From contig OX578140.1 of assembly GCA_951213105.1 (NCBI GenBank), positions 28,865,280-28,929,279 of the forward strand: a stretch of 64,000 nt of DNA. The letters run 5' to 3'. The translations under genes and the position numbers were made by a program. The notes under the pieces were generated by a model. It had not been told where the DNA came from and searched no databases. It worked only from the letters and a program-made list of their open reading frames with translations. Source of the DNA: Amaurobius ferox. Taxonomy: Eukaryota > Arthropoda > Arachnida > Araneae > Amaurobiidae. The stretch's first letter is position 1; each line of letters begins with the position of its first letter. Shown here one piece after another: positions 24,814-34,721 of the stretch.

Positions 24814-25890
24814 ATGAAAACGCTCAAGGACATCGCATTTTTTTATAAACTTGTATTTTTCCTTTTTTCTATCAGTATTATTTCTGATATACGTTTGCTA
24901 TTTCGTAGTGGATATCGTACATGTGCAGTCATTTTAGTAGGAATTTTCAGTGTTCTTATCACAATCATCCACTTATTGATGACTGTCTTCTTTTTTTCAA
25001 ATTCCAATGATCAATACAAGTTCGCTACAGCAGCTATGTTTGCAATTATGACATTGTATCGGTGTGCACTTTTTGCAAAAATAAACCGAATTAAAGATAT
25101 TACTGGATATTTTCATAGACAGGAAAATTACGAAGTCTCGAATAAGAGTAGGTGGATGAGTGGGTTGATTGTTCTGATCACACTTGCCGAAGTATTTAAT
25201 ATTGGCAGTTCCTGTTTTTCATACACATGTTTTGGAATTACATCATTTTATTGCGTATCCATTGAAAACAGTAGCCTTATAAACAGTTTGGACGCAATGT
25301 ATGTAGTTCTTGCTAATGCAGCCCAAATGCTTCCAATAAATACATTTGCTCCAGCTTATGCAATGATATGCTTTAGTCTTCGACAGAAGATTCTTAATTT
25401 TGTCTATATAATGATACCAAGTCGCAGCTTGAATTTCCAACTTTTACAGAAGTGTTTTATGCATTTGAAGAAAACAGCTAGTATCGTTGATGATGATTTA
25501 TCTTGTCTGGTATTCATCTGCACAATTTACAATGCCTGTCTAGTTTATTTTATTGTAATACTCTCCACAAATCTAGATCTCAGTTTAACTGAAAAAATTT
25601 CAATCATTATTTCATTTGGAATGAGTTATTTGAACTGTTTCATCATGCTTCTTTCTGCATTTGTGGTGGGAGAAGCTTATGCTAAAGTTTGAGAGAAAGT
25701 GCAGACCTTTCCAGTTGAGCAATCAAAAATTTGCCCAACACAGTTTCTATTATGTTGCAAGAATAGAATATATTTAACAATCTGGAAGTTAGTTCCTACT
25801 CAAAGGATACTTATTTTATCTAACTTTGGAACCGTTTTAACATGAATTCTGCTTTTGGATGGGATGCACTTATGGGAAAACGGGAAATAA
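24814..25890 (+). pseudogene. GR1: gustatory receptor-like gene, inactivated
   Basis: Clade I member and the block A partner of GR3, with about nine residues in ten identical by eye over the first 290 codons. The ATG opens MKTLKDIAFFYKLVFF, as in GR3. The frame is intact to codon 292 and covers six membrane segments. Compared with GR3 there are four lesions. A TGG to TGA nonsense lies at 25690-25692. A 1-base gain near 25715 and a 1-base loss near 25743 together scramble nine codons. A TAT to TGA nonsense at 25843-25845 falls in the C-terminal Thr-Tyr motif that marks the family. The final TAA at 25888-25890 aligns with that of GR3. A product ending at codon 292 would lack the last membrane segment and the conserved C terminus, so loss of function is likely. 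All lesions cluster in the last quarter, which suggests recent decay. A retrotransposon tail sits about 100 bases downstream. Confidence 0.85.
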
Positions 25891-25993
25891 TTTTGATTGT
25901 CGGACTGTTTCGGCAACTATCTTTAAAAATCCGAAGATCTCTTTAGAAACCGCAACTCCAAAAACACTTTTTCCATTGATAACATTACGCATG

Positions 25994-26643
25994 GATGATC
26001 TGGAGACCCTGGGGGAACGGGGTATTGAAGTTATACTACAGTGGATTCCATCCCATTTTAATATCTACGGAAATGAAATGGCTGACTTCTTGGCAAAAAA
26101 GGGGAAAAAAAGTTTCAGCTTTGTCAACGTCAAATTCCGGCTTGCTCGGCAACTAGATTAATTAAAAATAAATTAAACTCTTTGTATAAGTCACACGTGA
26201 CGGAGGACATTAAGGGACAAAAGTTGGAGGGACTCGATACATAACATCCCTGACAGTCCTCGAAACATTGCAGTAGCGGCTTTTAGACTTCTTATTGGAC
26301 ACGATTGTTTGGCTAAGCACCTTCATCGCATGGGTATTTTTAGTAGTCCAAATTGTGTCTTGTGCAAACAAATAATTGACATGGACGGAGATCATCTTCG
26401 GGAGTGTACAGCCATTTCTGGAGAGAACATCTATGATCGATATTGGCGAGCTTGTGTCCCTTATGATGCTGATGGACTCTTGTTAATCTGTTACTTCCTC
26501 TTGTTATTTTTGTTCCTATTGTGTTTCTGTTTTATCTTTATGTTGTACTCTGCTCTGGCTTCATACGTCACTGCGTGACGCATGGGGGCCAATAGATTTG
26601 TATCTATGTGCCTCTGCATTAATAAAAAAAATAAAAAAAATAA
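25994..26643 (+). mobile_element. 5'-truncated non-LTR retrotransposon tail (RNase H and zinc knuckle)
   Basis: Flanked by the 13-base direct repeat AACATTACGCATG (25981-25993 and 26644-26656). The GR3 copy has it once, uninterrupted, at about 46149-46161. The insert encodes the end of an RNase H domain (QWIPSHFNIYGNEMADFLAK, with the GNExAD motif). After frameshifts comes a HLHRMGIFSSPNCVLC ... DHLREC zinc-knuckle-like tail. Then come a 3' UTR and an A-rich tail of TAAAAAAA repeats. RNase H followed by this CxxC...HxxxxC tail is typical of the ORF2 end in Jockey/I-type elements. It is truncated at the 5' end and dead on arrival. Confidence 0.85.
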
Positions 26644-26656
26644 AACATTACGCATG

Positions 26657-26939
26657 AAACATATTTTAACATTACAGAAGCAAGGGGAGTGAGAGCGGTA
26701 CCACTGCATCAGAAGCCGTGATGATAAGAAGGCTCCTCAGCTCCACAGCTACGGCATATAAAAAAGGAAGTGCAGTATAAATTACTTCACACCCACCTCC
26801 AAAAAGAGTTGTTGCATCACTTTTCAATATGGAAATAAATTCTTACTCGATGAGTATTTACTTTAACGCACTTTGCGACTATTTTAACATATAGTCTACT
26901 TTTTTATTGATTGCTATTTAAAGGGGTCTCGAGATTTAA
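26657..26939. other. GR1 3' flank, resumed after the insertion
   Basis: Colinear with 46162-46439 downstream of GR3 (AGAAGCCGTGATGATAAGAA, CTACGGCATATAAAAAAGGA). No coding signal. Confidence 0.7.
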
Positions 26940-27215
26940 ACTACTTACTCATCTGCTGTCAGTATCTTGGATTTTCCGCCACACGCGATACACGCAGACA
27001 CCTTCTTTTAATGTGCAAGATGACATAAAATTAATCTGAATGTCATCTGATATGACGTTTCCATGCGCATTTAAATATGCCTATGAAGCTGCAAGGAAGA
27101 TGATATGTATTGAGCGACACCAAAGCAATCATTCTGGTTACAGTGCAAGCCGCCCCGCCTCCTCTAACATACTCACTCAGTCATTCAGTCAGTTCAGTGC
27201 ATATTATATAGATGC
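26940..27215 (+). repeat. U repeat, copy 1 (internally deleted)
   Basis: Starts at the shared CTGTCAGTATCTTGGATTTT block and ends at the shared CAGTTCAGTGCATATTATAT block. The middle of about 1.66 kb, present in the block B partner (46585-48247), is missing here, with the junction at about 27075-27082. Since the missing part also occurs in the other U copies, this is a deletion in A. Confidence 0.75.
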
Positions 27216-28484
27216 AAGTTTGAAAGCAAATGAAAATTATTTGATTAAATTTATTATACATGTGCTTTATGTATAATTAGCAAGTATATACTTTCATTTA
27301 GACCAACTTTTATATTAAGCAGTAGGGAATTTATAATCATCATTTCATTGGACAACATAAAGACGACGATATTTGTTTGAAACAAACTATATATTATCTT
27401 AACGAAGCACGTGGGTTTGAGATCTATTGTGTATAGGATCAAATGGATACGTCATCTTACCATAAAAAGTGCTGGATAAGAACAGAAGTAGAAAAGGATT
27501 TGCCAGAATTTGGTCAGAGCTTCGGATTACAACTGCGTATTATTGATACTTCAACAAACCTAATATAGTGTTATTAACTCTGTGATCTAGATGATGCACC
27601 ATATATCTCAACATAAATCGTACTCAATAAGAACACAAATGGTAAAGGATTCTCTAAAATAGAATCCAGTCTGATTCAAATTGAACGATTACGACTACAT
27701 ATTATTCATATATACGTACTATTATTACACATATAATTGATATATAAATATATATATTACTTATATGATTATATATATAAATGTGAGAACGAGACACAAA
27801 TCCTGTAGAATTCAGTCCCATAGCATAAATTATATCTTGGTATTTAATTAATCTTGCAGGCATATATAGGTAAAAAAATGCATTTTACGTGAATTGCACT
27901 GTCAATGCTATCAAATGAAACCTTAATAAGTATATTTAAAATATCCCAAATGTTAATGTGTACTTCGAACTTCAAAACGTTATGATTTAATTACATATTA
28001 TTACCATATTTTTGTTAAACCAAGTCTGGCTGAATTTAAGTTTCAGATTCCTTGAAGATTCCTGATAAATCTGGTTGAGTTCTCGTATCAAGATAATAAA
28101 ATTTTAGGATCCTCTAGATGAAAATATTTTCTCGTATCTGAGAAAATTTTTAATCCTTTTATTAAAAATATAAAATATTGCAATAAAAAACGTAGTGTTC
28201 ACTCAAAATTATGAATTCTATTCAACTTCCTCTAAGCTTACGCTTTAAGTATAGAAATTCAAACTACACGGATTTCTTATTTTTGTAAAATCGTAGCTTA
28301 TGAAAATTCAGCAACACTCCATAATTCTTCAGATACATATATACTATTTAAAATAGTTTGCTCATAACATATATTTAAACTCAGAACCAAATTTGAGAGA
28401 ACGTCAATAAAATTACATTCTCTACAAAATTTCTAAAAGAAACATTTCCATACAAACTCATTGTTCTTATAGATTATATAAATA
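27216..28484. other. GR2 upstream region
   Basis: Colinear with the GR4 upstream region (48386-49879) and partly with that of GR5. It has two diverged copies of a GATAAGAACA(G/C)AAGT-GGTAAAGGATT block (27470-27510, 27620-27660), which also occur twice upstream of GR4 and GR5. A TATA-like AT tract lies at 27740-27780. No gene. Confidence 0.55.
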
Positions 28485-28498
28485 TTATTATTTTTCAG
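28485..28498 (+). other. Probable splice acceptor upstream of GR2
   Basis: TATTATTTTTCAG, a pyrimidine tract plus AG, ends 27 bases before the GR2 ATG. The same sequence ends 28 bases before the GR4 ATG, and a diverged one (TATTTTAACAG) ends 20 bases before GR5. The donor and first exon were not located. Confidence 0.5.
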
Positions 28499-28525
28499 AA
28501 CATAACATTTCATTTCAAAAATATT

Positions 28526-29599
28526 ATGAAAGCTTTTAAAGACATTAAATTTTTCTATAAACTTGTATTTTTGCTTTTCAGTTTTAGTGCAACTTATGAT
28601 ATTAGATCATTATTCAGCAGTGGAAAACGTATATTTAATTCACGTTTGAAGAGCATTTTCAGCGTCATTATTACAATTTTACATTCACTAATGGCAATTT
28701 GTTTTTGTGTAGATGCAAATAATCAATTTCTTACGGCAAATGCTGCTATGTTTGGAATATTAACATTTAATCGATGTGTACTCTCTGTGAAACTTGATCG
28801 TATAAAGAAAAAATGTCGATACTTTTGTAAACAAAACAATGAAGAAATTTCTACCATGACGTCTTGGTTGTGCATTTTGACCGTTCTTATGACACTTGCA
28901 CATGCAATTAATGTTATAAGTCTAAGTATTACATTTATATACTTTGGTAATCCTTTATTAAGTTTCATGACACTCAAAAATGAAATCATCGTGAAAATTT
29001 TGAATGCACTATATAGCGTTCTTTCTAATATAACTCTGATGGTTCCCATTAATTTATTTGCCGTTACGTACGGAATGATGTGCTTAAGTCTTCGACAGAA
29101 AATTATTGATTTTGTCAGAATTATGACACCAAATTGCAAATTAGATTACCAACTGCTGCAAAAACGTTTCTTATTTTTGAAGAATATGGCTAACGAAATT
29201 GATAATGATGTGTCTCACTTGGTTTTCTTTTGCACAATTTACAATGCCGCACTAATATACTTTGTTGTAATAATTTACAGAGATCCAAATTTTTACCCAA
29301 CTGATAAATTTTCAATATGGATCTTATTCGTAGTAAATTGTTTGAGCAATTTCATAATGGTTTTTTCTGCAACTCTTGTTGGAGAGGCTTCGTGTGAAGT
29401 TTGGGCAACAGCTCACTCATTGCCAAATAGTAGCCAAAACTATTCAGAGCAGAAATTTTTATTGTGTTGTAACGAAGGTATATATATGACTGTAGGTAAA
29501 TTCGTTCCTATTCGAAGAGTATTAATATTAGCGAACTTCGGAACTGTCCTTACGTATGTCCTTCTTTTGGATGGGCTGAGATCTAAAGAAACTAAATAA
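28526..29599 (+). CDS. GR2: gustatory receptor-like 7TM protein, intact but mosaic
   Basis: A 357-residue multi-spanning membrane protein, the usual GR size (about 350-450). Hydrophobic segments lie near residues 43-62, 69-88, 113-138, 155-184, 228-248, 259-284 and 330-350. The C-terminal GTVLTYVLLLDG is the GR family signature around Thr-Tyr; the insect Gln-Phe is replaced by Asp-Gly here. GRs are ligand-gated cation channels in chemosensory neurons, and the ligand cannot be told from sequence. The start codon matches GR4 and GR5 and follows a conserved acceptor-like site. The whole coding region is one exon. Residues 1 to about 235 are closest to GR4 (shared SLSITFIYFG), while the remainder (AALIYFVVIIYR, FSIWILFVVNCLSNFI, VGEASC) and the next 375 bases of flank are closest to GR5. 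This indicates a gene conversion or recombination that kept the frame open. Confidence 0.9.
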   Translation: MKAFKDIKFFYKLVFLLFSFSATYDIRSLFSSGKRIFNSRLKSIFSVIITILHSLMAICFCVDANNQFLTANAAMFGILTFNRCVLSVKLDRIKKKCRYFCKQNNEEISTMTSWLCILTVLMTLAHAINVISLSITFIYFGNPLLSFMTLKNEIIVKILNALYSVLSNITLMVPINLFAVTYGMMCLSLRQKIIDFVRIMTPNCKLDYQLLQKRFLFLKNMANEIDNDVSHLVFFCTIYNAALIYFVVIIYRDPNFYPTDKFSIWILFVVNCLSNFIMVFSATLVGEASCEVWATAHSLPNSSQNYSEQKFLLCCNEGIYMTVGKFVPIRRVLILANFGTVLTYVLLLDGLRSKETK

Positions 29600-29976
29600 T
29601 TTCAGATGCTGCATATTTCTGTAACATTTTCTGTTACATATTTTCTGTTCAGTTGGTGTAACAGTTTAATCTTTGTTCGGGGGATTCTTTGAAGAAAAAA
29701 AATTATGTAAAATGCTGTAGGAACGGGAAAATACCTCCAAACCAGTAATATTAACAGTCAAGTATATGCATTGAAGAAAATGGTATATAACATTATAACT
29801 TAATTACATACTTTTCCAGCTGCTACTTTGTTGTACGGGCACCAGGTCATTGAGACTATTAAAATATGCAAAAGTTCGTTTAGCAAAATACCACATCCCC
29901 CAACATCGTTCACTCAGGAGAACATCTAAATAGAGACGACGAATTAACTAAGAAGCAAAACTTTGAAGCAGGAACT
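29600..29976. other. GR2 3' flank, GR5-like segment
   Basis: Matches the 3' flank of GR5 (59220-59600), for example GAACGGGAAAA.ACCTCCAAAC and CACTCAGGAGAACATCTAAA, and not that of GR4. The match stops abruptly after GCAGGAACT at about 29976. Confidence 0.8.
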
Positions 29977-30082
29977 AGAGAAATTCGTTCCTATTCGAGA
30001 AGTATTACTGTTAGCAAACGTGGGAACTGTACTTACGTATATCCTGCTTTTGTATGGGCTGAGGTCTAAAGAAACTAAATAA
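29977..30082 (+). pseudogene. Orphan C-terminal fragment of a GR4-like receptor gene
   Basis: It encodes the last 34 or so codons of a clade II GR, from EKFVPIREVL through GTVLTYILLLYG to the TAA at 30080-30082. It has no stop and no upstream gene. Nucleotides and the following flank (30083 onward) match the end and 3' flank of GR4 (50894 onward), not GR2 or GR5. It is the displaced tail of the GR4-type gene whose 3' end was replaced by GR5-type sequence in GR2. It is not a gene on its own. Confidence 0.9.
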
Positions 30083-31059
30083 TTGTACATGTTGCACATT
30101 TTCTGTAACTCAAAATCTTCACACTTTGTGTAACAATTATATCTTCGAACCAATCCGGCATTGAAGAAGACAATGATATAAAATTCTGCAGAAACAGAAA
30201 AAAAGCTGCCATAAAAGTAGTCATAACCATTGAGTAGATGTATTGAACAAACAAGTTGTAATCATTATGACTTAAAAATAATTACATAGTTGTCCAGATT
30301 CTAAATCGTTGTAAAAGTCATTAAGGCCATCATTAAAATATATCGAATTTCGTATAGTGAAATACAACATCCCCAAAATTATTCACAAATGTGGACATCT
30401 AAATAGCGGCGGTGAAGTAAATCAAAAGAAAAGTAGCCCAGCAAGAATTCACATTTATTGTTCTTACTATTTAATTAATATCAGCAATCACTTTTATTAA
30501 ATGAAATATCTCTTTTCACGAACACACAAATTACATTGCTTCAGTTTGCTTATGAAATAACGAAGACTTAATCTTCGGCCACAAAAGCGAAATTAAGCCA
30601 TAATTTTGACCTACATATATTCAGAGATTTGATTATTTTTTTCTTCACGCAAAAGAAAAGATAACATTGGAGATTTAAATCCGAAAAATAAGTTAAAGTC
30701 ATTACATAGTATATCAAAATTAAACTATATTGTATATTTATCCAACTATAATATTTTCTTGAAAACATATTTTTTGAAAACTCAAACCCAAAGCTTTTAT
30801 GCACTCAAAGTTCCAGGTTATAAAGTTGCAATCCTCCACGAGACATCATGTGACTTTCAAATGTTAAGGAATCGATTATTAAGCAATCGATTCGTATGGC
30901 ATAACCACAAAATTGTACTTTAATATGAAATAATTAAAAATATATATTTTGAATTATTAAAAGACCACGCCAAGTTATCAAGAGTTACACTGCTTACTCG
31001 TAAACTGTTATCTTATACCTTTCTAGTAGTTTGAAAGATTTTTATCTCAACACCAACAA
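30083..31059. other. GR4-type 3' flank in block A
   Basis: Colinear with 50996-51894 of block B (CTCAAAATCTTCACACTTTG, CCCAGCAAGAATTCACATTT, CTTCGGCCACAAAAGCG). It has no coding signal. Related sequence lies downstream of GR5 on both sides of an insertion at 59738-60222. Confidence 0.75.
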
Positions 31060-34000
31060 CTGCCTACTCGTGTATTGAATTCCGCGGCTGTCGGTAGCTT
31101 GGATTTTCCGCTCACGCGACATACACAGATATCTTCTTTTAATATCTAAGATGAAATAAAATAAATCGCTTGGTATGAATTTTGCATGCGATTTGATAAT
31201 GTCGATTGTCGGGATGTGAATTCAATGTCAATGAAATTTTGTGTTATGAATTTACCAAATTATACACACATTTCCGAAGTTACGTTTGATGGATGATGCA
31301 TCGTTGATAAAGTAACAAACTTTATATTCTAAATGAAATCTAAATATATATTTTGATAAAGTATCAAAATATAGAATATTTTTATTATGATTGTAAGAAA
31401 AATTATTGTATTGAAATTGTATCAAAAGTAAAAATGTGTAGTAAAAGTAAAACAATTTTATTAAAAGTAAATTAAATCTATTAAAATTTAAATCGTTATA
31501 TTTAAAAGAATGTCATTATATTAAAAATAAAATTGTATTTAAAATAAAATCATTATATCAAAAGTGAAATCATTGTATTTAAAATTTAATCATTATATTA
31601 AAAGTAAAATAAGGAAAATCAATCAAGCATAAAACATTTGATTATGAAACACTTTCCAAATGAACCGTTATTTTATTTAAACATCTCTAAAATGCGATAC
31701 ATTCAGCGGTGATATTTTTAAAATTATCACAATACTACAATAATTTATTATATTTGAAAACTTCAACAAAATCAAATGAATTCAAAGAACATCATCGAAA
31801 TATAAATCGCTTGGCTCTCTATATAAAACCAGTGAATACTTAATTCACAAAATTTTTTCCATTCCTTTCATTCAGATATTTTTTAAGTTTTCAAAATACT
31901 GCAATGATTTATTTTACTTAAAAATTTAAATTTTTTAATAATTTTAAAAACTTAAAACAATAGAGCTAATATGTACTTTCTAACTCCATGCTTGAAACTT
32001 CATCCAAAAAGCAACACTATAGAATCGTCTACTTCTATATCTAGACTCAATGAATGTTTCATTCATATCAGCTATATTAGAGACTCCAGGGCTAAATAAT
32101 TTTGCGTTAAAGAAATTCAGCAATTCTTATACAACTTATCTTACAGCTTGATGTGTCTACATTCTCCATGAAAGTTGTAAAAATAATCAAAGTTTGATTA
32201 TTTAAACTCAAAAATATTGTAATTGCGTTGGCGCAAGATATAGATCCATAGAAATAAAAATAAAGCTGTTTTAGGACGGATTCAACACTAAATATAGATT
32301 AAAAAGAACTTTAAAAATCACGATTTTGACACAAGTTAGACGCCGTATTTTATTTTGAAGTGGGTTACGTGATTTCTTCATATAATATGGGTACAATTAT
32401 TATTTTAATTTTTATTTAAAAACTGCAGAACATATTGTGCTGAAATTTATTATATATTTTATGGGATAATTTGAATATTTCCTAAAATTTTCGAAGCAAT
32501 TTGTGAATTTTAAATTCGCTTAAAAAAATGTTTGAAAAATGAGGTCCCATAGGATTCAATGTATTTCACTTTTTCAATGCAAGTTCAATCCAACACTAAT
32601 TGGGTGATATTATTCATTTACATCCCTGTATGTCCCACAGACCGTCTGCACAACATACCAAAATTCCATTTTGATAAAGTCATTTTTAAGGCATTTATCG
32701 TGCTAACGGACAGACAGACAGACAGAATGAATGAACATTTATAATACATAGTTAAAAGTATAAACACTTTTTAATTATGTTGTAAAGTATTAAAAAATTA
32801 TATTAAATGCAAGTTCATTGCATTTAGAATAAATTAATTGTATTAAAAGCAAAAATAATTTATCACAATAAAAATTTATTGTATCGAAATTGAAATCATT
32901 CATTCAAAGGTAAAATCATTGTATCAAAAGAAAAATCATTGCTTCAAAAATAAAATAATTAAATTATGTAGGAAAAGCCATCTTACTATCCACATCACAT
33001 TTTTATTGAAAAGCCTATTGATTTTTAAAGAGGTCCAGAATAGAGAGTACCCACCTTCATTTTGCTTTATCCACATTTCAAAGTATGCTTTGTTTTGTAT
33101 GGAAAATTAAAATTTAGATACAACCTAATTTTACTATTTCTAAAGATGTCCCATAATAGATTATAAAAACATCTATAAATTCTACTCCTAATGCGTTTTT
33201 GATATTTTTAATTTAATAAAATTAGTATATTCATTAGATTAACTTCTTTCTATCGGAAAAACAAAGAAAAAATTTCAAAATTATTGATTGTAGAAAATAC
33301 TCATCGAAGGGGTTTATAAATGCTTTGTTATTTGTGAATGATAAACATAAGTGTTAGCTGATTTATCGATATTTTAATTTTTTTTTTCGAAAAAGGTGAC
33401 ATGTTTGTTATACCGCTGCTTTTTTATGTCGCTGCTGTGTATGCTGGAAGAAACGAAATTAAGCGAAACATGTCTCTTAATTCTAAGTAAAAAAGCTTTT
33501 TACTACAAATTAATTGCTTGTATTTTAAGATTATACTTCTTTTTTTCAGTGCAAAACTTTTCAGTTGTTCATTATTAAAAAAAATACTGTTTATCTGAAA
33601 CACATGTGTCGCATTTTACATGAGAAATAATCTCAACTCAAAATGTGAACAGATTTATTTTATATATATGCGAATAATTTAAAATTTTTCTATTCAAGAG
33701 TATAAGGAATTACATATAACTATCCATGGAGAACGCGCAAAACGCGTATGAAATACTGATAAATGCATTTCTCCCCATTGATCTGGGTGCTACGAAGTAT
33801 CGAATGAGATCAAAGACTGTGGTTTGAGAGGAAGTGCTCGAATATTTTGAAAAGTGATTTTGAATTATTGTTTTGCATCGTCATCCCTAATTCAAATTTT
33901 CGAAAGATTTGGATATTTTCTTGGTTTCAAGGCTGATACTGATCAACTGACACAAAAGAAAAGTACCGGCCACACAATTTGTTACCATAAACCCCTGGGT

Positions 34001-34125
34001 TGGTCGTGTGGTCTGGGCCTTCAACAAAAGAAAAGTTTCTACATACAGTGGAAGATACCCTCCCTTCCTCTCACTCACTCGATCGGCCAATCTGTCTGTT
34101 TAGTGCATATTATACAGACAACATT
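31060..34125 (+). repeat. U repeat, copy 2, carrying an R element
   Basis: Begins at the GCTGTCGGTAGCTTGGATTT block (about 31085) and ends at GTGCATATTATACAGAC (about 34108-34125). It contains a degenerate 19-21-base minisatellite (AAATCATTGTATTTAAAAT type, 31430-31610 and 32800-32950) split by R copy 1. A conserved GCTGCTGTGTATGCTGGAAG block lies at about 33429. Frames across this block differ between copies, so I do not think it is coding. Confidence 0.75.
31611..32796 (+). mobile_element. R element, copy 1
   Basis: One of five copies of a repeat of about 1.2-1.3 kb with no long open frame. The 5' end has the AATCAAGCATAAAACATTTGATT hairpin region, then AAACACTTTCC. The 3' part has TCGTGCTAACGG followed by a CAGACAGACAGA tract and then AAACACTTTTTAATTATGTTG, a decayed terminal hairpin. 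It sits inside the U minisatellite. Copy 4 occupies the same place in block B, so this insertion predates the A/B duplication. Confidence 0.8.
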
Positions 34126-34721
34126 TAGTAATCAAAGGGAAATCATGTATATTACCAAATTTAGTTTTTATGTAGACCAACTAGTATTTGTGAGACACAC
34201 AGCAATTAATGAAATATCATTATTAAGATCCCATCTCAACTGGGATATGAGCCTAGATTCTCCGCATTGTTAGGAGATATGCACAAACCATAAAGGTCCT
34301 AAAACGGTATTCTTATATTCTATATTTAAAGTTGACCTCATACTCCTTCAGATTTCAGATAAAATTGAAATAACAGATCTATAAGACTCCTTCATTCTGT
34401 TGTTATAATACGTGATAACATTCTGTTTTTATAGTACATGAAAACATTCTGGTTTTATAATAAATGATAACATTCTGTTTGTACCATTCTTAAATCAAAA
34501 ATCGCTGTCAATCAACGTCAACTTATATAGATCCAATTAAAAATGCAAAGACAATTGAAAAATTGAGTAATATTTTATTTTTACTTTCTATACGAAATAA
34601 TTTCTTCATATTCATGTCAAAGGTTAAAATTGTGCAAATCTTCAATTTTTCCATGAGACAAAATAAAACTGAAATTCTTAAAAACAGCATATAAACATTA
34701 AAAAACAAACGTAGAAATTAA
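34126..34721. other. Post-U flank ending block A, with short minisatellite
   Basis: The first 370 bases match 56956-57310 in unit C (GACCAACTAGTATTTGTGAG, GTTGACCTCATACTCC.TCAG). At 34393-34481 a unit of about 26-28 bases built on CATTCTGTTTTTATA is repeated about three and a half times; unit C has about one copy. No gene. Confidence 0.65.

Larger units (their letters stand above)
20249..34721 (+). repeat. Segmental duplication, block A (with GR1 and GR2)
   Basis: Colinear with block B (36042-54978) from CCTCCGCTGTTTTAG at 20249 onward through both GR genes, their flanks and the U repeats. The similarity continues through non-coding DNA, for example 20345-20590 against 39018-39270, 22600-24813 against 41820-44981 and 30083-31610 against 51000-52480. 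It is therefore a true segmental duplication and not just related genes. Differences are insertions or deletions listed separately. The left breakpoint is sharp. The right end of A runs into an R element at 34722. Confidence 0.85.

Noticed and set aside
25859..26161. A separate 100-codon gene after GR1
   Set aside because: It begins in the decayed GR1 end in another frame and runs into the inserted RNase H segment; a chimera of two dead sequences.
32559..32744. Frame with Thr-Asp-Arg-Gln repeats (also 38668-38959)
   Set aside because: Translation of the GACA tract in R elements.
33396..33578. Possible conserved peptide in the U repeat (also at 54231, 47636 and 56295)
   Set aside because: The nucleotide block is conserved but the open frames differ between copies and indels are not multiples of three, so it is unlikely to be coding.
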